Assembly (NCBI RefSeq): GCF_000768875.1
Contig: NZ_JRAO01000018.1
Coordinates: 40,538 to 104,537 of the forward strand
Reading direction: 5' to 3'
Length of the DNA stretch: 64,000 bases
Origin: Porphyromonas sp. COT-239 OH1446
GTDB lineage: Bacteria > Bacteroidota > Bacteroidia > Bacteroidales > Porphyromonadaceae
This document shows positions 1 through 7,395 of the stretch, piece by piece. The position numbers were made by a program, and so were the translations under genes. Every line of letters starts with the position of its first letter. The stretch's first letter is position 1. Under the pieces are notes generated by a model. It searched no databases and was not told the DNA's origin. It saw only the letters and a program-made list of their open reading frames with translations.

Positions 1-104
1 TGGGGATTACCTTCATCAGTGCGAAGATCTATCGTATTGGGATCTTGATGTATGGTAAGAAGCCTAGCCTTAGGGAGCTATGGCGATGGACTCGATACAA
101 GTAA
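1..104 (+). CDS. ABC-2 type permease, C-terminal fragment
   Basis: An open frame enters from the left edge and encodes the last 33 residues of a protein before TAA at 102-104. The tail (ISAKIYRIGILMYGKKPSLR, then a short Trp/Arg/Lys-rich end) resembles the cytoplasmic end of NatB-like ABC-2 permeases of Bacteroidetes, where the last membrane helix runs into a YRxGILMYGKKPS motif. The hexosaminidase starts 11 bp downstream, so the two genes are probably co-transcribed. Only the tail is visible, so the substrate cannot be judged. The family call rests on one recognisable motif. Confidence 0.6.
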   Translation, partial: GITFISAKIYRIGILMYGKKPSLRELWRWTRYK

Positions 105-115
105 CCCTATATATT

Positions 116-1765
116 ATGGAAAAGAATATAATCAAGCGTCTATCACTTCTCTTCCTGCTTTTATGTCCCCTTTGGGGGCTAAGGGCACAGGAGTCCATGG
201 ATGCTTATGGGCTTATTCCACAGCCTCGAATGATCCAAAAGACAGGGACTCGCTATCGCTTGCCTGCAAAGCTCCGCCTACACTACAACGATGCTCGCCT
301 CGGTTTCGCTTCTGAATATCTGCATCAATATCTGCGTCAGGAGCTGAGCCTTAGTCCCACAAGTAAGCTTAGCAAAGCTCCTGGGCATATATCACTCTTG
401 ATAGACCCTCAGGTTTCAGACGAGGAGGCCTATAGACTCTCCATATCGAAGACTGGTCTAAGTGTGCGTGCTGGCCACGAACGAGGAGCTCTCTATGGAG
501 TAATGACCTTAATGCAGTTGCTGCATAGCCATCGTCCTCGCTTTGGAGGGAGGTTTGTATTGCCTGGGTTGGAGATTGATGACCAGCCTCGCTATAGGAT
601 GCGTGCCTTGATGCTTGACCCTGCCCGTAACTTTCTCCCAGTAGCTCAAGTAAAGCGATTTCTCGATCGTATGGCTCGCTACAAGTTCAATACGCTTCAA
701 CTTCATTTGACCGACGATCAGGGCTGGCGGGTTGAGATCGCTTCTCACCCAGATCTCACGAGAATTGGGGCTAGGCGTAGTTCTCATGAAAGCATTACGG
801 ATAATGGCTTCTATACTGCCAATGACCTTAAGGAATTGGTCGCTTATGCCGCACAGCGAGGGATAGAGATTATCCCCGAGGTCGATGTCCCCGGTCATAC
901 GGCTGCGTTGCTCCTCGCTAAGCCAGAGCTGCGCTGCGATATTGCTCGGGAGACAGACTTTGTCCTAGGTAAGACAGATAATGTAATGCTTTCGGCTGTA
1001 AGTGAGGCGACTTTTAAGGTATTGGACGATGTCTTGAGGGAGCTCTCAGAGATCTTCCCTAGAGGTACGCGCATACATCTCGGTGGAGACGAATCAGCCA
1101 TTGAACGTAACTGGGCCGTAAGTCCTGAGCATCAGGAGCTACAGAAGAAGTTGGGCTATGATGGGCCTCGAGCTCTGATGAGCTACTTTTTCGAGCGGGT
1201 ATTGAGCTCTGCTCGTAAGTATGGTCTGAGACCAATGCTGTGGTGTGAGTTGGATAATATCCGTATGCCTGCCAAGGAGTATCTTTTCGATTACCCTAAG
1301 GATGTCGAGTTGATCACTTGGCGCATGGGGCTGACACCCAAGTGCCTCGATTTGACTAGGGCTTCGGGGCACAAGATCATCCTAGCCCCGGGCGAGGCAG
1401 CTTACTTCGATTATCCTCAGTTTCGAGGAGATCTGCCCGAGTTTAATAATTGGGGAATGCCAATCACAACACTTGAGCGAGCCTATACCTGGGACTTGAA
1501 GAACAACCTCTATGCCTCTGGCGATGGCCACGTTTTGGGAGTTATGGGAACACTTTGGGGAGAGGCTATTAAGGACATGAATAGGGTGTTTTATATGACC
1601 TATCCTCGTGCCCTTGCTCTGGCGGAGATTGGCTGGACGACTCTGCCTCGTAGAGACTGGGCATCATTCGTGCATCGACTGCCTTTGGTATTGGATGAGC
1701 TCTTGCGCTCGGGCATACCCTATCGTCCCCCTTTTGAGGTCTACGCTCCTCAGCCCAGCAAGTAG
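116..1765 (+). CDS. Beta-N-acetylhexosaminidase, GH20, secreted
   Basis: Exo-acting glycoside hydrolase that should remove terminal GlcNAc or GalNAc from glycans such as host glycoproteins or muropeptide fragments. The start at 116 is preferred over an in-frame ATG at 80 because it places a signal peptide (MEKNIIKRLSLLFLLLCPLW followed by GLRAQE) at the N-terminus. A GH20b-like alpha/beta domain (about residues 30-150) precedes the TIM barrel, which opens with RYRMRALMLDPARNF. The catalytic Asp-Glu pair of GH20 is in HLGGDES (about D325/E326 of 549 residues), and a Trp-rich end (GTLWGEAI) closes the sugar pocket. GH20 uses substrate-assisted catalysis through the 2-acetamido group. A strong terminator follows. 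The export route after the Sec signal is unknown, and no T9SS C-terminal domain is obvious. Confidence 0.93.
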   Translation: MEKNIIKRLSLLFLLLCPLWGLRAQESMDAYGLIPQPRMIQKTGTRYRLPAKLRLHYNDARLGFASEYLHQYLRQELSLSPTSKLSKAPGHISLLIDPQVSDEEAYRLSISKTGLSVRAGHERGALYGVMTLMQLLHSHRPRFGGRFVLPGLEIDDQPRYRMRALMLDPARNFLPVAQVKRFLDRMARYKFNTLQLHLTDDQGWRVEIASHPDLTRIGARRSSHESITDNGFYTANDLKELVAYAAQRGIEIIPEVDVPGHTAALLLAKPELRCDIARETDFVLGKTDNVMLSAVSEATFKVLDDVLRELSEIFPRGTRIHLGGDESAIERNWAVSPEHQELQKKLGYDGPRALMSYFFERVLSSARKYGLRPMLWCELDNIRMPAKEYLFDYPKDVELITWRMGLTPKCLDLTRASGHKIILAPGEAAYFDYPQFRGDLPEFNNWGMPITTLERAYTWDLKNNLYASGDGHVLGVMGTLWGEAIKDMNRVFYMTYPRALALAEIGWTTLPRRDWASFVHRLPLVLDELLRSGIPYRPPFEVYAPQPSK

Positions 1766-1793
1766 TCAGCTCTGGGAGCTGCTTGCATACGAC

Positions 1794-1828
1794 ATCACCC
1801 CCGACTAGATCATCTAGTCGGGGGTGAT
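1794..1828. terminator. Perfect 16-bp hairpin between converging genes
   Basis: Arms at 1794-1809 and 1813-1828 are perfectly complementary around a 3-nt loop, with a GC-rich middle (ACCCCCGAC / GTCGGGGGT). TGTTTCT follows on the plus strand. It lies 28 bp after the hexosaminidase stop and 46 bp from the flavodoxin stop, so it probably terminates both. Confidence 0.85.
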
Positions 1829-1873
1829 TGTTTCTCTACCTTGGCTTAGGGTGAGGAAAGTATACCTTCTGCC

Positions 1874-2374
1874 TTAGAGCTCAGCCTTGATAGCAGCGAG
1901 CCAAATGTCGATACGCTCGTCTGTCATATCGGACTGATTGATCTCGTCTGCGCAGAGGCCGATGAGCTTGCCATCCTCTTCGCTACGTGTGCAATCATAG
2001 CTATAACCCTCTGGGGTATAAGCTCCGACGAAGCGGCAGCCTGTACCAGCAAGCCCCTCCTTGATCAGGGCCAAGGCTTCACAGAAAGAGTCTGGGTAGC
2101 TATCAGCATCGCCACAGCCGAAGAGGGCTACAGCCTTGCCTGCTAGATTTTGGGTTGCGAGCTTGGGCAGGAAGCCGTCAAAGTCATCCTGTAGCTCTCC
2201 GATACCCCAAGTAGAGCTACCGAGCAGGAGTACTTCGTAGTCTGCTGCCATAGAGGCATCAGCACTAGCTACGTCATGGACTTCTGCCTCGGCACCCACT
2301 GCCTTGGCGATACGCTGAGCGAGCTCAGAGGTTGAACCGGTTGATGAACCGTAGAAAATACCGAACTTTTTCAT
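1874..2374 (-). CDS. fldA: Flavodoxin (long-chain)
   Basis: Small FMN-binding electron carrier of the cytosol. The phosphate-binding loop is near the N-terminus (GSSTGSTSE, about residues 9-17), the isoalloxazine loop contains SSTWGIGELQDDF with its aromatic Trp, and the second FMN loop region has FGCGDADSYPDSFC. The length (166 residues) and the insert in the last strand fit long-chain flavodoxins. In anaerobic Bacteroidales it likely carries electrons for pyruvate:flavodoxin oxidoreductase or radical enzymes; the partner is not shown here. It appears monocistronic, with a -7 box 34 bp upstream. Confidence 0.95.
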   Translation of the reverse strand: MKKFGIFYGSSTGSTSELAQRIAKAVGAEAEVHDVASADASMAADYEVLLLGSSTWGIGELQDDFDGFLPKLATQNLAGKAVALFGCGDADSYPDSFCEALALIKEGLAGTGCRFVGAYTPEGYSYDCTRSEEDGKLIGLCADEINQSDMTDERIDIWLAAIKAEL

Positions 2375-2407
2375 AACTAATTAATAGGTGTTTCGTTTGT
2401 TCGAAGC

Positions 2408-2415
2408 AAAGATAG
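2408..2415 (-). promoter_or_regulatory. -7 box for flavodoxin
   Basis: On the minus strand this reads TATCTTTG, matching the Bacteroidetes TAnnTTTG -7 element, 34 bp upstream of the flavodoxin ATG. I see no clear -33 TTG at the usual distance. Confidence 0.6.
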
Positions 2416-2513
2416 AGGTTCGACCTCATCCCCTCGATCCCCACATATAGGTATAATTGTTATATTCGCTACTTATCCATAGGGATATTCGACTGCGGAG
2501 GGGCAAAAACAAA

Positions 2514-2543
2514 CGGTGGATACAACCATCGCTGTATCCACCG
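2514..2543 (-). terminator. Terminator of ilvE
   Basis: An 11-bp perfect stem (2514-2524 with 2533-2543) and an 8-nt loop, followed on the minus strand by a T-rich run (TTTGTTTTTG). It lies about 50 bp beyond the ilvE stop. A second small inverted repeat (GGCCT/AGGCC around TCAG, 2567-2580) sits between them. Confidence 0.85.
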
Positions 2544-2595
2544 CTAGATTTCCTTTACAGGTACTGGCCTTCAGAGGCCGATCTATGCACTTCGT

Positions 2596-3627
2596 TTAGA
2601 AGTCGTAGACACGAACCCAGCCGTGTGTATCAGGCTCATCTCCATACTGGATGGCACGTAGTTTATTGTACATACGCTCACTGATTTCACCCGCTTTGCC
2701 GTCTGTGCTATAGACGTAGCTTGTGCCCTCGTCGAGGTCGTCGATGCGTGCAATAGGGCTAATAACAGCAGCTGTACCGCAAGCACCAGCCTCACTGAAG
2801 GTAGCTAGCTCCTCTACGTGGATAGGGCGACGCTCCACCTTTAGACCCATATCTTGGGCGATCTGCATGAGACTCTTGTTCGTGATGGAGGGCAGGATCG
2901 AAGTGCTTTCGGGGGTGATGTAGGTATTGTCCTTGATCCCGAAGAAGTTGGCTGGGCCGCATTCGTCAATGAACTCCTTGTGCTTGGCATCGAGGTAGAT
3001 CACAGCCGAATATCCCTTGCTGTGGGCCAGGTGTCCTGAATAGAGGCTAGCGGCATAGTTCCCGCCGACCTTGTAAGTTCCTGTTCCTAGAGGGGCGGCA
3101 CGGTCATAGCCTCGCATGATGGCCATAGGGGTAGGGCGGAAACCCTCCTTGAAGTAAGGCCCTACGGGTGTAACGAAGACCATGAACATGTACTCAGTGG
3201 CAGGCTTGACACCGACCTGCTGGCCGAGCCCGATCATCAGTGGACGAAGATAGAGCGATGCTCCCGAACCATAAGGGGGGACAAAGCGACGGTTGAGGCG
3301 GACGACACGCTCGATAGCCTCTAGGAAGAGGTCTGTCGGCATCTCAGGCATCATAATACCTCGGCTGGTGTGCTGCATACGGGCAGCGTTCTCCTCTGGG
3401 CGGAAGATGCGCACCTTGCCGTCTTTGCCCTCGAAGGCTTTGAGCCCTTCGAAAGACTCCTGTCCGTAATGCAGGCAGGTCGCTGCCATCGGGATCGTCA
3501 GCATATCCGACGAAGATACCTCCAGCTCGCCCCAGGCCCCATTGCGCCAGTAGCATCTAATGTTGTAGTCCGTAGGGACGTAGCCAAAGGTCAGCGAAGA
3601 CCAATCCAATTCTGCTCTGTTTCCCAT
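2596..3627 (-). CDS. ilvE: Branched-chain amino acid aminotransferase
   Basis: PLP-dependent fold-type IV transaminase that interconverts Leu, Ile and Val with their 2-oxo acids using glutamate/2-oxoglutarate. The PLP-binding Lys is in GTGTYKVGGNYA (about K186), the substrate-side motif EGLKAFEGKDG is near residue 60, and ECGPANFFGI and the late EAGACGTAAV loop, which contacts the cofactor phosphate, are present. The length (343 residues) matches class-I BCATs of Bacteroidetes. It stands alone, with a terminator behind it and a -7 box 50 bp upstream that overlaps the inverted repeat after the fumarase gene. Confidence 0.95.
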   Translation of the reverse strand: MGNRAELDWSSLTFGYVPTDYNIRCYWRNGAWGELEVSSSDMLTIPMAATCLHYGQESFEGLKAFEGKDGKVRIFRPEENAARMQHTSRGIMMPEMPTDLFLEAIERVVRLNRRFVPPYGSGASLYLRPLMIGLGQQVGVKPATEYMFMVFVTPVGPYFKEGFRPTPMAIMRGYDRAAPLGTGTYKVGGNYAASLYSGHLAHSKGYSAVIYLDAKHKEFIDECGPANFFGIKDNTYITPESTSILPSITNKSLMQIAQDMGLKVERRPIHVEELATFSEAGACGTAAVISPIARIDDLDEGTSYVYSTDGKAGEISERMYNKLRAIQYGDEPDTHGWVRVYDF

Positions 3628-3674
3628 AACAATGTTTAATTAGGTGGTTAGTAACAGTTAATGTAGTGTATGAT

Positions 3675-3730
3675 GGACAAAGATAAGATAAACTTACGAG
3701 GACGCCGCCTCTTATCTTGTGTATTTGTCC
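3675..3730 (-). other. Bulged inverted repeat: fumarase 3' hairpin overlapping ilvE promoter
   Basis: Read on the minus strand, GGACAAA plus GATAAGA pair with TCTTATC plus TTTGTCC further along. A 7-nt bulge lies on one side and an inner GAGG/CCTC stem in the loop. It starts 22 bp after the fumarase stop and probably acts as its terminator or 3' end. Its distal arm contains the TATCTTTG box of ilvE. Confidence 0.5.
3678..3685 (-). promoter_or_regulatory. -7 box for ilvE
   Basis: TATCTTTG on the minus strand, 50 bp upstream of the ilvE ATG. It is embedded in the outer arm of the inverted repeat at 3675-3730. Confidence 0.5.
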
Positions 3731-3752
3731 CCTTATCACTCAGGGATGTTGT

Positions 3753-5402
3753 CTATTTGCCCAGTCCGCAGGAGCTGCACTTGCTTTTGATCTGTTCGAA
3801 GAAGTCATTGCCCTTGTCATCGACCAGGATGAAAGCGGGGAAGTCTACAACCTCGATCTTCCAAATGGCCTCCATGCCGAGCTCTGGATATTCGAGGCAT
3901 TCGACCTTCTTGATGCTATCCTGGGCAAGGATGGCTGCTGGCCCTCCGACGCTGCCGAGGTAGAAGCCTCCGTACTTGTGGCAGGCATCAGTTACCTGTC
4001 GGCTGCGGTTTCCCTTGGCGATCATGAGCATGCTACCGCCGTGGCTCTGGAAGAGGTCTACATAGCTATCCATACGCCCAGCCGTCGTGGGGCCGAATGA
4101 TCCGCTAGGCATTCCCTTGGGGGTCTTGGCAGGCCCTGCGTAGTAGATGGGGTGATCCTTGATATACTGTGGCAGGCCCTCACCTCGGTCGATCCGTTCC
4201 TTGAGCTTGGCGTGTGCTATGTCTCGCCCGACGATGATTGTACCACTGAGCGAGAGGCGAGTGGAGACAGGGTACTTGCTCAACTCGGCAAGGATCTCGC
4301 TCATGGGACGGTTGAGGTCGATCTTCACCACATTGCCCTCACCCTTTTGACGAAGCTCTTCGGGGATGAGGCGTGCGGGGTTGGTCTCGAGCTTCTCGAT
4401 CCAAATGCCATCTCGGTTGATCTTGGCCTTGATATTGCGGTCGGCTGAGCAGCTGACACCCATCCCTACGGGGCAGGATGCTCCGTGGCGAGGGAGGCGG
4501 ATGATACGCACATCGTGGGCAAAGTACTTCCCGCCGAATTGGGCTCCAAGCCCCAGACGATGAGCCTCGGCGAGTACCTGCTCTTCGAGGGCGATGTCTC
4601 GGAAGGCCTGTCCGCCCTCATTGCCCTCGGTGGGCAGGTTATCATAGTACTTGGCAGAGGCGAGCTTGACGGTCTTGAGGTTTGTCTCGGCCGAAGTCCC
4701 CCCGATAACGAAGGCAATATGGTAGGGAGGACAAGCGGCTGTGCCGAGCGAACTCATCTTCTCGACGAGGAACTTGACTAGGCTCTCAGGATTGAGCAGT
4801 GCCTTGGTCTCCTGATAGAGATAGGTCTTGTTGGCTGAGCCTCCTCCCTTGGCAATGCAGAGGAAGTTATACTCCATCCCATCGACTGCGAGTAGATCAA
4901 TCTGTGCGGGCAAATTACAGCCCGTATTGACCTCTCGGTACATGTCTAGGGGGACGTTCTGCGAATAGCGTAGGTTATTCTCTGTGTAGGCATCGTACAC
5001 CCCGTGTGAGAGGTGCTCCTCGTCGTGGCCTCCGGTGAAGACTTGCTGCCCCTTCTTACCCATGATGATCGCGGTACCAGTATCTTGGCAGAAGGGGAGC
5101 TGCCCCTTGGCGGCCACCTCGGCATTGCGCAGGAAGGTCAGAGCGACGAACTTGTCATTGTCGCTGGCCTCGGGATCATGCAGGATCTTAGCGACCTGCT
5201 CCTGGTGCTCAGGGCGCAGGTAAAACGACACATCGTGAAAGGCCGTACGGCTCAAGAGGCGCAGGGCTTCGGGCTCAATGCGCAGCATCTCATGCTCGCC
5301 AAATTGCTCTACTGAAACATAATCCTTTGTCAGCAGATAATACTCGGTCTTGTCCTCTCCCACGGGGAAAGGCTTTTGATAACGGAAGGTAGGTGTAGCC
5401 AT
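3753..5402 (-). CDS. fumB: Fumarate hydratase, class I (4Fe-4S)
   Basis: Iron-sulfur fumarase that interconverts fumarate and malate, in anaerobic Bacteroidales usually in the reductive branch leading to succinate. It is a single-chain class I enzyme (549 residues) with the alpha-like part first and the beta-like part second. Candidate cluster ligands are the Cys residues in LPFCQDTGT (about residue 105), [10 protein letters not shown] and [21 protein letters not shown] and the C-terminal [11 protein letters not shown] segment are also class I signatures. [4Fe-4S] dehydratases of this kind are oxygen-sensitive. The symbol fumA would fit equally well. It is monocistronic, with a -7 box 38 bp upstream. 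Confidence 0.93.
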   Translation of the reverse strand: MATPTFRYQKPFPVGEDKTEYYLLTKDYVSVEQFGEHEMLRIEPEALRLLSRTAFHDVSFYLRPEHQEQVAKILHDPEASDNDKFVALTFLRNAEVAAKGQLPFCQDTGTAIIMGKKGQQVFTGGHDEEHLSHGVYDAYTENNLRYSQNVPLDMYREVNTGCNLPAQIDLLAVDGMEYNFLCIAKGGGSANKTYLYQETKALLNPESLVKFLVEKMSSLGTAACPPYHIAFVIGGTSAETNLKTVKLASAKYYDNLPTEGNEGGQAFRDIALEEQVLAEAHRLGLGAQFGGKYFAHDVRIIRLPRHGASCPVGMGVSCSADRNIKAKINRDGIWIEKLETNPARLIPEELRQKGEGNVVKIDLNRPMSEILAELSKYPVSTRLSLSGTIIVGRDIAHAKLKERIDRGEGLPQYIKDHPIYYAGPAKTPKGMPSGSFGPTTAGRMDSYVDLFQSHGGSMLMIAKGNRSRQVTDACHKYGGFYLGSVGGPAAILAQDSIKKVECLEYPELGMEAIWKIEVVDFPAFILVDDKGNDFFEQIKSKCSSCGLGK

Positions 5403-5439
5403 CTGAAAATAGTTTTTGTTTGTGATCCTTATATGTCCG

Positions 5440-5447
5440 CAAATATA
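5440..5447 (-). promoter_or_regulatory. -7 box for fumarase gene
   Basis: TATATTTG on the minus strand, 38 bp upstream of the fumarase ATG, fitting TAnnTTTG. The 44-bp repeat array begins about 100 bp further upstream. Confidence 0.5.
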
Positions 5448-5545
5448 CGAAAACTACCTCGTCTCCCAGGGTTGTCTGCGGGTGAATTTCCCCTCTTACT
5501 CCCGTCTCATGCGAAGGGTGGAGGGAGGCTCGAATGGACTCCTTC

Positions 5546-5746
5546 GGGCAGTCCTCCAAATTTGTGTGCGGACGGAAAATTGCCCTTCCGGGCAGTCCTC
5601 TAAATTTGTTTGCGGACGGAAATTTGCCCTTCCGGGCAGTCCTCTAAATTTGTTTGCGGACGGAAAATTGCCCTTCCGGGCAGTCCTCTAAATTTGTTTG
5701 CGGACGGAAAATTGCCCTTCCGGGCAGTCCTCCAAATTTGTGTGCG
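5546..5746. repeat. 44-bp tandem repeat, four full copies plus a partial fifth
   Basis: Copies start with GGGCAGTCCT at 5546, 5590, 5634, 5678 and 5722, exactly 44 bp apart. The last is cut after about 25 bp. Copies differ by only a few substitutions (CTAAATTTGTTTGCG versus CCAAATTTGTGTGCG at the two ends). Across each junction GCCCTTCCGGGC forms a 4-bp stem; in minus-strand RNA its loop would be GGAA, a GNRA tetraloop. The array lies between the 3' end of rpoN and the fumarase promoter. Because 44 is not a multiple of 3, unrelated reading frames stay open across it; I do not call any as genes. Confidence 0.9.
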
Positions 5747-5751
5747 CAGAG

Positions 5752-5840
5752 AAATAAATTTTCGTGCGCACGAAAATTTATTTTCTTCCGCAAGAAAAAA
5801 TATTTTCTTCCGCAAGAAAATTTTTTCTTCCGCAAGAAAA
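5752..5840. repeat. Palindrome cluster: 32-bp perfect palindrome plus three 18-bp hairpins
   Basis: 5752-5783 is a perfect palindrome centred on GTGCGCAC. It runs directly into three copies of TTTTCTTCCGCAAGAAAA at 5781-5798, 5803-5820 and 5823-5840. Each copy is a TTTTCTT/AAGAAAA stem with loop CCGC. The cluster adjoins the 44-bp array and lies about 90 bp beyond the rpoN stop. It could halt transcription from rpoN or be a REP/MITE-like remnant; no transposase is near. Confidence 0.85.
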
Positions 5841-5931
5841 TTTGGCCCTCTGCGGGCCATTCGTTATCCGATTGGTTTCTAGTGATTTATGCGAAGCCTC
5901 TAAGAGGGCCTTTTGGAGGCCTCTTCCGCCC

Positions 5932-7392
5932 CTAGAGTTGCTTGCGCAGGCGAGCCACGGGTAGGCGTAGCTGCTCTCGATATTTGGCCACCGTACGGCG
6001 TGCCAAGGGATAGCCCTCACGGGCTAAGACCTCCACCAGTTGAGCATCCGAATAGGGCGAGGCCTTGTCCTCTGTCTCGATGATTCGCCTTAGGGCCTCC
6101 TTGATCCGTCGGGTCGAGACCTCATCGCCCCCCTCGGAGGTGATCCCCTCGTTGAAGAAGAACTTCAGCGGATACACCCCAAAGTCCGTCTGCACGGATT
6201 TGCTATTGCTCACCCGAGAGATGGTGCTGATGTCTAGGCCTGTGGCTTGGGCAATATCCTTTAAGATCATGGGGCGGAGGTCGAGTACTTCACCCGAGAG
6301 GAAGAACTCCCTCTGATGCACCATAATAGCCTGCATCGTCGTGCGTAGCGTGTGCTGACGCTGGGCCACGGCATCTATGAACCAGCGCGCCCTATCGATC
6401 TTGTGCCTGAGGAAGCTCATGGCCTCTCGAGCACCCTTGTTCCGAGAGCCCTCCTGACGCTCCTGTTCGATCATCTCCACGTACATGGGGCTCAGACGCA
6501 GGAGGGGGATCTCTCGCTCTCCGACGAGGGTCAGCTGCAGCTCGCCATCCCGCTCGCCCACGATAAAGTCTGGGATATAATGGGCCAATCGATCCTCGCC
6601 CTCGTCCGAGGCAATGTTGCCAGGTTTGGGGTTGAGGCGGGAGATGAGGCTGTAGAGTGCGGCTAGCTGCTCAGCATCTACGCCTAGAGCTTCCCGAAGC
6701 TGGTCGAAGCGTTTATTGACAAAGTCCTCATAGTGATGCCGCAGCAGCTCGAGGGCAAGGTGCGTCTCTGAGTCGCCCTCACCCTCGCCTTTGCGTTCGA
6801 GCTGGAGGATAAGGCATTCCCTCAGATCCTTAGCCCCCACGCCAGCAGGGTCGAGGGTCTTGATTCGAGCGATCATTGTCTCTAGCTCGGCCTCAGAAGT
6901 GTCGAGGCCGACCTTGAAGAGCAGATCGTCCTGCAACTGCTCGATCGAGCGGTCAAGGTAGCCATCAGCATTGATGTTGCCGATGATGTATCGGGCTAGC
7001 TCTCGCTCTCGTTCGCTGAGGCGGGTCATCGAGAGCTGCTCCATCAGCAGTTCATCGAGCGAGGGGGCAGAGGCGGCGAAGGGGATCTCCTCCCGGCGGC
7101 TCTGACGCTCCTGGATCTCCTGAAGCTTGTAAGCGGGGATGTCGTCTTCGCTGGCATATTCGCCCAACTCCCAGTCTTGTCCGTCGAGGCCTTCCTGCCC
7201 CTTGGCCTCCTCATCTTCTCCGAGGCGTTCCCCCTCGGGGTTCTCTTCGAGGGCAGGGTTCTCCTCGAGTTCCTGCTCGATGCGTCCCTCGAGCTCAAGA
7301 CCCGTGAGTTCCAGCATCTTGATAGCCTGGATCTGAGAGGCGGAGAGGTTGGTTGTCTGCTCGAGACGCTGCTCTTGACCGATCTTATTCAT
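5932..7392 (-). CDS. rpoN: RNA polymerase sigma-54 factor
   Basis: Alternative sigma factor that recognises -24/-12 promoters and needs AAA+ activators to open them. Region I at the N-terminus is Leu/Gln-rich (LSASQIQAIKMLELTGLELE), followed by an acidic region II (about residues 45-85), the core-binding domain and the DNA-binding part. The diagnostic RpoN box ARRTVAKYRE is at about residues 464-473 of 486. It is the second gene of a murF-rpoN pair, with only 3 bp between the genes. No sigma-54 activator is encoded in this window, and I did not find a convincing -24/-12 promoter among the intergenic regions. Confidence 0.95.
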   Translation of the reverse strand: MNKIGQEQRLEQTTNLSASQIQAIKMLELTGLELEGRIEQELEENPALEENPEGERLGEDEEAKGQEGLDGQDWELGEYASEDDIPAYKLQEIQERQSRREEIPFAASAPSLDELLMEQLSMTRLSERERELARYIIGNINADGYLDRSIEQLQDDLLFKVGLDTSEAELETMIARIKTLDPAGVGAKDLRECLILQLERKGEGEGDSETHLALELLRHHYEDFVNKRFDQLREALGVDAEQLAALYSLISRLNPKPGNIASDEGEDRLAHYIPDFIVGERDGELQLTLVGEREIPLLRLSPMYVEMIEQERQEGSRNKGAREAMSFLRHKIDRARWFIDAVAQRQHTLRTTMQAIMVHQREFFLSGEVLDLRPMILKDIAQATGLDISTISRVSNSKSVQTDFGVYPLKFFFNEGITSEGGDEVSTRRIKEALRRIIETEDKASPYSDAQLVEVLAREGYPLARRTVAKYREQLRLPVARLRKQL

Positions 7393-7395
7393 GCA

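Noticed and set aside
116..1765. T9SS C-terminal sorting domain on the hexosaminidase or the GHL10 protein
   Set aside because: I could not find the conserved motifs of a sorting domain at their C-termini; the GHL10 protein is a lipoprotein instead.
4485..5315. Plus-strand ORFs of about 100 codons opposite the fumarase gene
   Set aside because: Shadow frames of a gene with strong codon bias and no independent motifs.
5546..5746. Reading the 44-bp repeats as CRISPR
   Set aside because: No unique spacers; the whole 44-bp unit repeats.
5416..6020. Several 60-90-codon ORFs on both strands at the 44-bp repeats
   Set aside because: They are repeat translations with shifting frames (44 is not a multiple of 3), without a start context or recognisable family.
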